From Chthoniobacter flavus (GTDB taxonomy: Bacteria; Verrucomicrobiota; Verrucomicrobiia; Chthoniobacterales; Terrimicrobiaceae), in contig CAMBAQ010000062.1 of the NCBI GenBank assembly GCA_945863785.1, positions 1-9,920 of the forward strand: a stretch of DNA of 9,920 nt. The letters run 5' to 3'. A program made the position numbers and the translations under genes. Within the stretch, counting starts at the first letter, position 1. The number at the start of each line of letters is the position of its first letter. Of the stretch, positions 1 to 6,228 are shown piece by piece. The notes beneath the pieces were generated by a model. It saw nothing but the letters and a program-made list of their open reading frames with translations, had not been told where the DNA came from and did no database searches.

Positions 1-1103
1 CCCTCGAGCGCAGGCAGCATTTTTTGGACTCCCAAGTTCGCCCCCCCACCCTCGCCGAGCATTTACTGGAGCAGCTCAGCACTGCCTCCTGGCCGAGGGA
101 GGACGCCGAAATCGCCGTCGAAATCATCGGGGACCTCGATGCCGGAGGGTATCTGCGTGCCGAAATAGAAGATATCGCAACCCGTATCGACGTAATGTCA
201 CTTGATGTGGAACGCGTATTGGAAAAGGTGCAGGAATTTGATCCACCTGGTGTGGGAGCACGCAACCTCTCCGAATGCCTGTTGCAACAACTCAAGCACC
301 AAGGACGCCAATACTCGACCGAGGCGCGCATAGTGAAGCACCACCTCGATGAACTCGGCCGCAAAAAGCTCCACGAAATCGCAAAGGCCCTCAATCTGGA
401 AGTCGCCGAGATCCAGCATGCCGCGGAGGTGATCGCTCAACTCGATCCGATGCCCGGCCGCGCCTACTCACCCGACACCAACCAGATCGTGACTCCCGAG
501 GTGCTCATCGAAAACGATGGGGAAGGATACTCGGTCTCGCTCAACAGCGACGAGATACCTAGGCTCCGGATTTCGGATGATTACAAGGACATGCTTTCTG
601 GGAGCACGAAGGAAGTGAGGGATTACCTCCGTGATAAAATCCGAGGGGGCAATTTTTTCATCAAAAGCATCCAGCAACGCCAGCAGACGATATTGAACAT
701 CGCCCGGGAAATCGTCATCCAGCAGAAGGAATTCATGGATCTTGGCGCGGCCCACTTGAAGCCGATGACCATGAGCCAAGTCGCCGATGCCGTGGGCGTT
801 CATGAAACGACGGTCAGTCGCGCGGCGGCGGGTAAATTCATGGCGACTCCGCAGGGCATCTTTGAAATGAAGTATTTCTTCACCCACGGCTACACGAATA
901 GCGATGGGGAAACGGTGAGTAACGAAAGCGTCCGTCAGGCCATAGCTCAAATCGTACGGGAAGAAAACTCCCAGCACCCATACAGCGATCAAAACATCGT
1001 CAAGATGCTATCGGAACGCGGCCTAGGCGTCGCGCGGCGTACAGTGGCCAAGTACCGCGAACAACTCGGCATCCTGCCCAGCCATCTGCGAAAAGCATTT
1101 TAA
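1..1103 (+). CDS. rpoN: RNA polymerase sigma-54 factor, 5'-truncated by window edge
   Basis: This is the alternative sigma factor that directs core RNA polymerase to -24/-12 promoters and needs AAA+ enhancer-binding activators to open DNA. The frame is open to the left edge (first full codon at 3), so the TTG at 24 is an internal Leu and not the start. About 366 residues are visible against roughly 480 in the family, so the N-terminal activator-contacting region I and the start of the core-binding domain lie outside the window. The fragment opens with the conserved LAEHLLEQL segment of the core-binding domain. The helix-turn-helix region follows at about 760-890, including VGVHETTVSRA and then the conserved GIFEMKYFF. 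The diagnostic RpoN box ARRTVAKYRE lies at 1032-1061, close to the TAA stop. No frameshift is seen. The exbD-like gene follows after 58 bp in the same direction, so cotranscription is likely. Identity is very secure. Confidence 0.97.
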   Translation, partial: LERRQHFLDSQVRPPTLAEHLLEQLSTASWPREDAEIAVEIIGDLDAGGYLRAEIEDIATRIDVMSLDVERVLEKVQEFDPPGVGARNLSECLLQQLKHQGRQYSTEARIVKHHLDELGRKKLHEIAKALNLEVAEIQHAAEVIAQLDPMPGRAYSPDTNQIVTPEVLIENDGEGYSVSLNSDEIPRLRISDDYKDMLSGSTKEVRDYLRDKIRGGNFFIKSIQQRQQTILNIAREIVIQQKEFMDLGAAHLKPMTMSQVADAVGVHETTVSRAAAGKFMATPQGIFEMKYFFTHGYTNSDGETVSNESVRQAIAQIVREENSQHPYSDQNIVKMLSERGLGVARRTVAKYREQLGILPSHLRKAF

Positions 1104-1161
1104 TACGGATTCCGGTTTGCAGGAATACTGAAACCCACTTAGCCTTGGAACCTCGAACACA

Positions 1162-1590
1162 ATGACCTTTCGAAGCGCTAGACAAACGCCACAGGGCCTC
1201 TTTTTCAACGTCACCTCCCTCGTGGACGTTCTGCTCGTGTTGGTGATCTTCCTTCTCGTGAGCTGGACGGAAAGCCGAGTCGAGTCCGAACTCGCCATCG
1301 AACTTCCCAAGTCTTCCTCCGCCCCGCAACATTCCGCACTCAAATCCCCTATCCTAGTGAATATCCGCCCCGGCGGTGAGATCACCGTGAACCAACGTCC
1401 CATCAAGGATGCCGGTCTGCGCGACATGCTCTCCAGCTTGGTGAAGCTGGATGCGGGACAATCCGTGGTCCTGCGATCCGACAAATCCGTCCCTTACGAA
1501 AGGATCCTGCAAGTACTGGATCTATGTAATGAATCGGGAGTGACTGCACTCGGCTTCGGCGCGCTTCCGCCGAACGTGAAGCCTCAATAA
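1162..1590 (+). CDS. ExbD/TolR-family biopolymer transport protein
   Basis: A 142-residue protein with the ExbD/TolR layout: a short cytoplasmic N-terminus, one membrane segment (about residues 17-36) and a periplasmic domain to the end. ExbD/TolR proteins work with an ExbB/TolQ partner as a proton-driven motor that powers TonB-dependent uptake or Tol-Pal envelope work. The key protonatable Asp is present as Asp22 in NVTSLVDVLLVLVIFLLV. The usual motif has Pro two residues before the LVD; here it is Ser19. The periplasmic part shows the expected pattern (ILVNIRPGGEITVN, then VVLRSDKSVPYERILQVLDLC, then GVTALGFG). The length is normal. The ATG at 1162 is preceded by a weak GGAA at 1147-1150. 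No ExbB/TolQ gene is visible; the neighbour is rpoN, 58 bp upstream. Whether the partner is ExbB, TolQ or another MotA-like protein cannot be told. Confidence 0.9.
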   Translation: MTFRSARQTPQGLFFNVTSLVDVLLVLVIFLLVSWTESRVESELAIELPKSSSAPQHSALKSPILVNIRPGGEITVNQRPIKDAGLRDMLSSLVKLDAGQSVVLRSDKSVPYERILQVLDLCNESGVTALGFGALPPNVKPQ

Positions 1591-1630
1591 AGCTCGCGAA
1601 CAAGCCGCCCGTTACTCTGGCGCATTGAGG
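1582..1630. repeat. Inverted repeat across convergent gene ends
   Basis: CCTCAAT at 1582-1588 is exactly complementary to ATTGAGG at 1624-1630. It straddles the stop codons of the exbD-like gene and the permease. The loop is 35 nt and there is no U-run on either strand, so this is at best a weak bidirectional terminator structure. Both arms are coding or stop-proximal sequence and chance is a fair explanation. Confidence 0.25.
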
Positions 1631-3066
1631 TGGCTGTGCTTCCTTCCATAGAGGAAATAGACCACCACTCCGAGAGCCATCCAGATGATCAAACGCAGCC
1701 AAGTATCTGAAGGAAGCAGTACCGTTTGCGCCACACAAATCAACGCTCCGAGAATCGGAATCAGTGGCACCAAGGGGGTGCGGAAAGGACGAGGCATGTC
1801 GGGACGGGTCTTCCGCAGGACCACCACACCGATGCAAACCACAGTGAAGGCGAGCAATGTGCCAATCGAGACCAACTCACCTAGAAGATTGAGCGGAAGG
1901 AACCCGGCCATCACGGAGCACAAAAGTCCGGTCATGATCGTGGTGATATAGGGGGTGCGGAACTTGGGGTGCACTTTAGCAAAAACGGGAGGCAGCAATC
2001 CGTCTTTAGCCATGCTTAAAAAAATGCGCGGTTGGCCCATCAGGAGAACGAGGATCACCGAACTCAACCCAGCGAGAACAGCTAACTCCACCGCCATGCG
2101 CAGCCATTTCAAGCCATCGCCAGCAGCTTTTTCCAAAGCGTAAACAACGGGAGCGTCAACGCGAAGTTCCCTGTAGTCCACCATACCGCAAAGCACCACC
2201 GACATGGCCACAAAAAGGATACCGCAGATGACCAGCGAACCGATCATTCCCCAGATGAGATCTTTCTGGGGGTTTTTGGTTTCCTGCGCGGCGGTTGAAA
2301 CGGCATCGAATCCGATATAGGCGAAAAAGATCACTCCGGCTCCCTTGAGAATGCCACTCCATCCGAATTTCCCCAACTCGCCGGTGTTTTCAGGAATGAA
2401 TGGCGTTAGGTTGTCGGGGTTCACATACCCCCAACCCAGCGCGATGACCACTAAGATGATCACCACTTTGATCGCGACCATCACGTTGTTGAAGCGGACG
2501 GATTCCTTGATTCCCACAACGAGAAGCGCCGTAATCACCCAGATCAACAAGATCGCGGGAACGTTGATGAAGTTTTCTGTGGCGATCATCTTGCCATCCA
2601 CATAGTCGAGTGGGGCGCGGCAGAAATGCTCAGGAAGTTGAATGCCAAAAAAATCCTTCATGAAAGGAATGAAGTGTTTCGACCAACCCACGGCGACCGT
2701 GGATGCGGCGAAGAGATATTCTAAAATCAGATCCCATCCGATAATCCACGCCATGAATTCACCCAGCGTCGCATAGGTATAAGTGTAGGCACTGCCCGAA
2801 ATCGGCAACGCGGACGAATACTCCGCATAGCAGAGGCCGGCAAAGAGGCAGCCCAGACCGGACAACACGTAAGAAAGCGCCACAGCAGGACCGGCGAAGT
2901 CCGCCGCCGCATGACCCGTGAGCACGAAGATGCCAGTTCCAATCACGGCGCCGATACCAAGCGCAATGAGATTCATGCGGGTCAAGACGCGCTTCAGACC
3001 AGTGCTACCGTCTTGGGCCTCGCGGGTGAGTTGCTCGATGGATTTGGTGCGGAAAAGGTTTTTCAT
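1612..3066 (-). CDS. APC-superfamily (CAT-type) amino acid permease
   Basis: A 484-residue polytopic inner-membrane secondary transporter, probably amino acid/proton symport. It begins with a short cytoplasmic N-terminus and then TM1 with the unwound substrate-binding stretch GAVIGTGIFVLTG (residues 39-51). TM6 carries FFAYIGFDAVSTAAQETKNP (247-266), and the loop after TM8 has the CAT-type signature PRIFLSMAKDGLLPPVFAKV (346-365) followed by HPKFRTP. I count about 12-13 hydrophobic segments, with a long TM3-TM4 extracytoplasmic loop near 135-165. The pattern matches the cationic amino acid transporter branch (YfnA/GkApcT-like) better than LysP or GABA permeases. The substrate cannot be fixed from sequence; cationic or small neutral amino acids are plausible. 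The start codon at 3064-3066 has only a poor ribosome site (AGG about 10 nt upstream). It stands alone, convergent with exbD and divergent from the protease gene. Confidence 0.93.
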   Translation of the reverse strand: MKNLFRTKSIEQLTREAQDGSTGLKRVLTRMNLIALGIGAVIGTGIFVLTGHAAADFAGPAVALSYVLSGLGCLFAGLCYAEYSSALPISGSAYTYTYATLGEFMAWIIGWDLILEYLFAASTVAVGWSKHFIPFMKDFFGIQLPEHFCRAPLDYVDGKMIATENFINVPAILLIWVITALLVVGIKESVRFNNVMVAIKVVIILVVIALGWGYVNPDNLTPFIPENTGELGKFGWSGILKGAGVIFFAYIGFDAVSTAAQETKNPQKDLIWGMIGSLVICGILFVAMSVVLCGMVDYRELRVDAPVVYALEKAAGDGLKWLRMAVELAVLAGLSSVILVLLMGQPRIFLSMAKDGLLPPVFAKVHPKFRTPYITTIMTGLLCSVMAGFLPLNLLGELVSIGTLLAFTVVCIGVVVLRKTRPDMPRPFRTPLVPLIPILGALICVAQTVLLPSDTWLRLIIWMALGVVVYFLYGRKHSHLNAPE

Positions 3067-3088
3067 GGGATTGTCGCCTAGCTTTTCA

Positions 3089-3117
3089 TTTTTGTGTGAT
3101 CAAACCATCGGAGTCAA
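3089..3117 (-). promoter_or_regulatory. Weak candidate promoter for the permease
   Basis: Read on the minus strand, TTGACT (complement of 3112-3117) is a five-of-six match to a sigma-70 -35 box. It is followed after 17 nt by CAAAAA (complement of 3089-3094), which matches a -10 box poorly (three of six). The position, 23 nt from the permease start, is sensible. The -10 is weak, so this is only a suggestion. Confidence 0.22.
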
Positions 3118-3171
3118 TGTGCGTGCTCGCTGTCGGTGCATTTATTCCAACGCAATAAAGAGATCCGCATT

Positions 3172-3198
3172 TGGCAAAGTCGATGGGGATGCTAATCT
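3172..3198 (+). promoter_or_regulatory. Candidate promoter and ribosome site of the S41 protease gene
   Basis: TTGGCA at 3172-3177 resembles a -35 box and TAATCT at 3193-3198 resembles a -10 box, with a short 15-nt spacer. If used, the transcript would begin near 3205, at the second in-frame ATG, and would be leaderless. A competing reading is that GGGGA at 3185-3189 is a Shine-Dalgarno site, 9 nt before the ATG at 3199, which would need a promoter further upstream. The two readings exclude each other. I favour the Shine-Dalgarno reading. Confidence 0.3.
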
Positions 3199-4458
3199 AT
3201 GCCGATGCGTTATCTCCTTTTTTTAACACTGCTCCTTGCGTGCGTTTCGGCTAGGGGGGAAACCACCCAGCGTTCCGAAAAGGAGGATTCCCCCTACGAG
3301 CAACTTGAAATCCTCACACGGGCCATGCAATTGATCCGTCAAGACTACGTTAACGATTCTAAGACCAGCTACAAAGATCTCACCTATAGCGCCCTGCACG
3401 GCATGCTCGACAACCTCGATCCGCACAGCCAGTTCATGGAACCGAAGGATTTCAAGAGCATGCAGGAAGATACAAAAAGCGAATTCGCGGGACTCGGGGT
3501 CACCCTCACTCAGAAAGCCGGCATCCTCACCGTTCTCCACCCGATGGAAGACACTCCCGGATTTGAGGCAGGACTCCTCCCTGGCGATCAGATTTTAAAG
3601 ATCAACGGCGAATCGGCCGAGAAGCTCAACATCAACTCCGCCATCGACAAACTTCGCGGCAAGGTTGGCGAGAAGGTGACTCTAACGATCAACCGCCCTT
3701 CAACATCACAGGTGAAAGATTTTGAGATCATCCGCGCCATCATCAAAGTGCCCAGCGTGAAGGATGCACAGATCCTCCCGTCTCTAGGAAAAACACGGCC
3801 ACGCATCGGGTATGTCCGCATCACGCAGTTCAACGAACCCACCGCTTCGGAACTCGCGACTGCTCTCAATAACCTCGAAAAAAGTGGCATGGATGCACTC
3901 GTGCTCGACCTGCGATACAATCCAGGCGGGCTTCTCGGCAGTGCGGTCGATGTGTGCGGGGAATTTTTGGAACCCAACACGCTGGTCGTTTCGACCGAGG
4001 GTCGCACTCCATCGAGAGAATACCGCACCTCAGCAAAATCGACCTCGCAGCGGGAATACCCAATCGTCGTCCTAACAAACTATGCCAGCGCGAGCGGCTC
4101 GGAGATCGTCGCCGGAGCGCTCAAGGACCTAGGTCGCGCGCTCCTTGTTGGCGAGACCACCTTCGGCAAGGGATCTGTGCAAAGTGTCGTATCGCTTCCC
4201 GATGGCTCCGCCGCACGACTCACCACCGCAAAATACTTTACCCCCAGTCGCAAACTCATTCACGAGCAGGGCGTGAGCCCACACATTCGTGCAACTCTCA
4301 CACACGATCAAGAAACGACTCTCCTTCGCTCGCGTAGAAAGGGAGAGGATGCAAGCGCACCTGCAACGCCTCCCGCTGACCCCCAACTCGACCGCGCTGT
4401 CGATGCACTCCAAGCCATGATCCTTAGCGCGAAAGGCACCCCCCACGCAAAGAAATGA
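3199..4458 (+). CDS. Exported S41 C-terminal processing protease (Ctp/Tsp family) with PDZ domain
   Basis: A 419-residue secreted serine protease of MEROPS family S41, which trims or degrades envelope proteins from their C-termini. Residues 1-20 form a signal peptide: Arg4, a Leu-rich core, then LLLAC ending at Cys15, which could be a lipobox. A signal peptidase I site after residues 16-20 (VSARG) is the alternative. Domains in order are an N-terminal helical part (about 33-95, with LDPHSQFM), a PDZ domain (about 97-168, GLGVTLTQKAGILTV, then LLPGDQILKINGE) and the protease core (about 200-365). In YASASGSEIVAGALKD the catalytic Ser aligns to Ser299 and the Lys of TFGKGSVQ is Lys324. Their 25-residue spacing matches E. 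coli Tsp and plant D1 protease. The length is typical of the shorter CtpA-like branch. The chosen ATG has GGGGA 9 nt upstream; Met3 is a possible alternative start. Its stop overlaps the tsaD start. Confidence 0.95.
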   Translation: MPMRYLLFLTLLLACVSARGETTQRSEKEDSPYEQLEILTRAMQLIRQDYVNDSKTSYKDLTYSALHGMLDNLDPHSQFMEPKDFKSMQEDTKSEFAGLGVTLTQKAGILTVLHPMEDTPGFEAGLLPGDQILKINGESAEKLNINSAIDKLRGKVGEKVTLTINRPSTSQVKDFEIIRAIIKVPSVKDAQILPSLGKTRPRIGYVRITQFNEPTASELATALNNLEKSGMDALVLDLRYNPGGLLGSAVDVCGEFLEPNTLVVSTEGRTPSREYRTSAKSTSQREYPIVVLTNYASASGSEIVAGALKDLGRALLVGETTFGKGSVQSVVSLPDGSAARLTTAKYFTPSRKLIHEQGVSPHIRATLTHDQETTLLRSRRKGEDASAPATPPADPQLDRAVDALQAMILSAKGTPHAKK

Positions 4459-5495
4459 TATCCAAGCCCACGCTCCTCGCTATCGAGACCTCGTGCGACG
4501 AAACGGCCGCCGCGATTTTGCGGGGGTTCGACGAAGTACTCGCGCATGAGATTTTCAGCCAAGCCTCGATCCACGCCCAATTCGGCGGAGTGGTGCCCGA
4601 AGTCGCCTCGCGCAACCATCTCATTTCCGCACCCCACATCATCAATCAGGCCTTAGAGTCAGCAGGGATGGATGTCTCTGATCTCGACGCCATCGCGGCG
4701 ACGACCGGCCCAGGCCTCGCCTCCGCCCTCCTCGTTGGCGCCTCGACGGCCAAGGGCCTGAGCCTTGGGTCAGGCAAACCCTTTCTCGCGATCAACCACA
4801 TCGAGGGTCACTTGCTCTCGCCCTTTTTCGGCAAAGCGGAAATCCCCCCACATATCGCCTTGGTGGTGAGCGGCGGTCACACGCTTCTCTTCGACGTTGA
4901 GGGATTCGGAAAATACGAACTCCTTGGCCGAACCCTCGATGATGCCGCCGGCGAGGCCTTCGACAAGGTAGCCAAACTTCTTGGCCTCGGTTATCCGGGT
5001 GGAGCAGAAATCGACCGACTCGCACGTGGAGGGAACCCGAAGCGACACGACTTCCCACGAGGAATGATCGATTCCGGCGACTACGACTTCAGCTTCAGCG
5101 GACTCAAAACCGCCCTACGGATCTTTTTAGAAAAAAACGGCCCCATCACGGATGGCATGCCGGATATCTGCGCGTCCTTTCAAGCCGCCGTCACCGAGGT
5201 CCTCGTTGCAAAACTTTTCCGCGCAGCAGCGAAACAGGGACGTCAAATTGTCACCATCAGCGGAGGCGTGAGCGCCAATGCCAGCTTACGCGCGCTCGCC
5301 ATGGCAAAAGCCGAGCGGGATAACCTCACTCTCCTCACGGCACCCGCAGGACTTCACACCGACAACGCGTTGATGATCGCTTACACCGCTGCTCACCACC
5401 TTGCCGCCGGCCACACCCATTCGACCAGCGTGGATATTTTCCCAAACTTCGACCCTGCTACAATATCCAGCAGGGTCAGCGAGTGCGTCGCTTAA
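4455..5495 (+). CDS. tsaD: tRNA N6-adenosine threonylcarbamoyltransferase TsaD
   Basis: TsaD transfers the threonylcarbamoyl group from threonylcarbamoyl-AMP to A37 of ANN-decoding tRNAs (the t6A modification) in the cytoplasm, with TsaB and TsaE as usual partners. The 346-residue ASKHA-fold protein has the family hallmarks in order: LLAIETSCDETAAA (7-20), HAQFGGVVPEVASRNH (40-55), TTGPGLASALLVG (83-95), the metal-binding NHIEGH with His115 and His119, VVSGGHT (137-143), LDDAAGEAFDKVAKLLGLGY (161-180), FSFSGLKTA (212-220), ISGGVSAN (268-275) and HTDNALMIA with the third metal ligand Asp303. The length is normal and all key residues are present. The ATG at 4455 overlaps the protease stop as ATGA, so translational coupling is likely. 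TsaB and TsaE are not in the window. The last 12 or so residues are unconserved and are encoded by two hairpins. Confidence 0.98.
   Translation: MISKPTLLAIETSCDETAAAILRGFDEVLAHEIFSQASIHAQFGGVVPEVASRNHLISAPHIINQALESAGMDVSDLDAIAATTGPGLASALLVGASTAKGLSLGSGKPFLAINHIEGHLLSPFFGKAEIPPHIALVVSGGHTLLFDVEGFGKYELLGRTLDDAAGEAFDKVAKLLGLGYPGGAEIDRLARGGNPKRHDFPRGMIDSGDYDFSFSGLKTALRIFLEKNGPITDGMPDICASFQAAVTEVLVAKLFRAAAKQGRQIVTISGGVSANASLRALAMAKAERDNLTLLTAPAGLHTDNALMIAYTAAHHLAAGHTHSTSVDIFPNFDPATISSRVSECVA
5451..5492. terminator. Two abutting hairpins at convergent, overlapping gene ends
   Basis: GACCCTGCT (5451-5459) and AGCAGGGTC (5469-5477) form a perfect 9-bp stem with a 9-nt loop. The very next bases form a second hairpin, AGCGA (5478-5482) and TCGCT (5488-5492), with a 5-nt loop. 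Both lie inside the last codons of tsaD, and the first overlaps the stop codon of the opposing spermidine-synthase-like gene (complement of 5476-5478). There is no U-run after either stem on either strand, so intrinsic termination is uncertain. Bidirectional transcript-end protection or a Rho-assisted end are alternatives. Confidence 0.5.
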
Positions 5496-6216
5496 CTGCA
5501 AAAGGACGTTGAGTTTCGCGAAGGGGTTCTTCCTCCTTTTCCTGAACGGCGACTTCACCAACGTAAATCCGGTAGGCGGCACGCTTGGCGCGCTCGTGAG
5601 CCTTTGCTTCATATTCCTGAGCATGGAATCCCGAGCGAGCGAGTTGGGTCAAAAAAGCAGGTTCACGCTCGGCAGACCAGATCGCGACACGTCCACCGGG
5701 TCGCAGTGCAGCACGAATAGTGGCAAGGCCCTTGCTGGTGTAGAGGCGTGAATTTTTGGCCTGAACAAAGGAGGTCGGTCCATTATCCACATCGAGGATA
5801 ATGGCGTCGTAGGTACCGGGGCCTTTTTTGATGCAATCGAAAACATCGCCCGTGACGATTTTCACGCGAGGATCATCGAGCAGCTTGCCGTTCAACTCGG
5901 ACAAGAACTCCCGATTCCAAGCAACGACTTCAGGGAGAAGCTCGGCCACAACCACGACAGCCGTCGGTCCTGCAATTTCAAGCACACGACAGAGACTGAA
6001 TCCCAAGCCCAGTCCACCAATGAGGATGCGCGGACGATCCGGAGCATTGAAAAAACCACATGCCAAATCGGCCAGCATGATCTCAGATGTCGTCAGATTC
6101 GATCCCATGAGCTGGCGACCATTGAGTTTGAGAAAAAAATCCCCATCGTGCTCATGAAGGGAAAAGCGGGAACCGTCAGGCGTGCGAGTTTCGGCGAGAT
6201 TGCGAAAGGGAATCAT
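5476..6216 (-). CDS. Spermidine-synthase-fold SAM-binding protein
   Basis: A 246-residue cytoplasmic protein of the Rossmann-like, SAM-dependent spermidine synthase/methyltransferase superfamily. Visible motifs are the nucleotide-binding loop RILIGGLGLGFSL (63-75), the acidic residue after strand 2 (AELLPEVVAWN, Glu92), the strand 3 segment RVKIVTGDVFDC (117-128), and YDAIILDVDNGP (136-147) in the position of the spermidine synthase active-site strand. SKGLATIRAALRPGGRVAIW (161-180) is a classic late methyltransferase motif. The N-terminal beta domain is very short, and the GGGDG and DSTDP signatures of true spermidine synthases are replaced by GGLGLG and DVDNGP. Real aminopropyltransferase activity is therefore doubtful. 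Residues 221-246 are a highly charged tail. The start codon is 9 nt from the ABC-F stop, with AGGA (complement of 6224-6227) overlapping that stop. Its 3' end overlaps tsaD by 20 bp. Confidence 0.85.
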   Translation of the reverse strand: MIPFRNLAETRTPDGSRFSLHEHDGDFFLKLNGRQLMGSNLTTSEIMLADLACGFFNAPDRPRILIGGLGLGFSLCRVLEIAGPTAVVVVAELLPEVVAWNREFLSELNGKLLDDPRVKIVTGDVFDCIKKGPGTYDAIILDVDNGPTSFVQAKNSRLYTSKGLATIRAALRPGGRVAIWSAEREPAFLTQLARSGFHAQEYEAKAHERAKRAAYRIYVGEVAVQEKEEEPLRETQRPFAVKRRTR

Positions 6217-6228
6217 GGTTGCGTCCTA
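6217..6228 (-). promoter_or_regulatory. Ribosome binding site overlapping the upstream stop codon
   Basis: On the minus strand the ABC-F stop TAG (complement of 6226-6228) runs into AGGAC, a good Shine-Dalgarno core, 7 nt before the ATG of the spermidine-synthase-like gene. This is one of the few clear ribosome sites in the window. It fixes the start at 6216 and implies that ribosomes ending the ABC-F gene can restart on the next one. Confidence 0.7.

Noticed and set aside
24..26. TTG as the start of rpoN
   Set aside because: The frame is open upstream, and the residues before it continue the conserved core-binding domain, so the gene is cut by the window edge.
468..992. Long minus-strand open frame opposite rpoN
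   Set aside because: It is fully antisense to strongly conserved sigma-54 sequence, and its product shows no recognisable domain and reads as a frame shadow.
1023..1484. Minus-strand open frame opposite the rpoN end and exbD
   Set aside because: It spans two well-supported plus-strand genes and has low-complexity, Arg/Ser-rich content without family features.
3588..4028. Minus-strand open frame inside the S41 protease gene
   Set aside because: It is antisense to the PDZ and protease core, with no ribosome site and no recognisable motif.
5476..6216. Confident call as speE, a true spermidine synthase
   Set aside because: The fold fits, but the GGGDG and DSTDP active-site signatures are not present, so no symbol was given.
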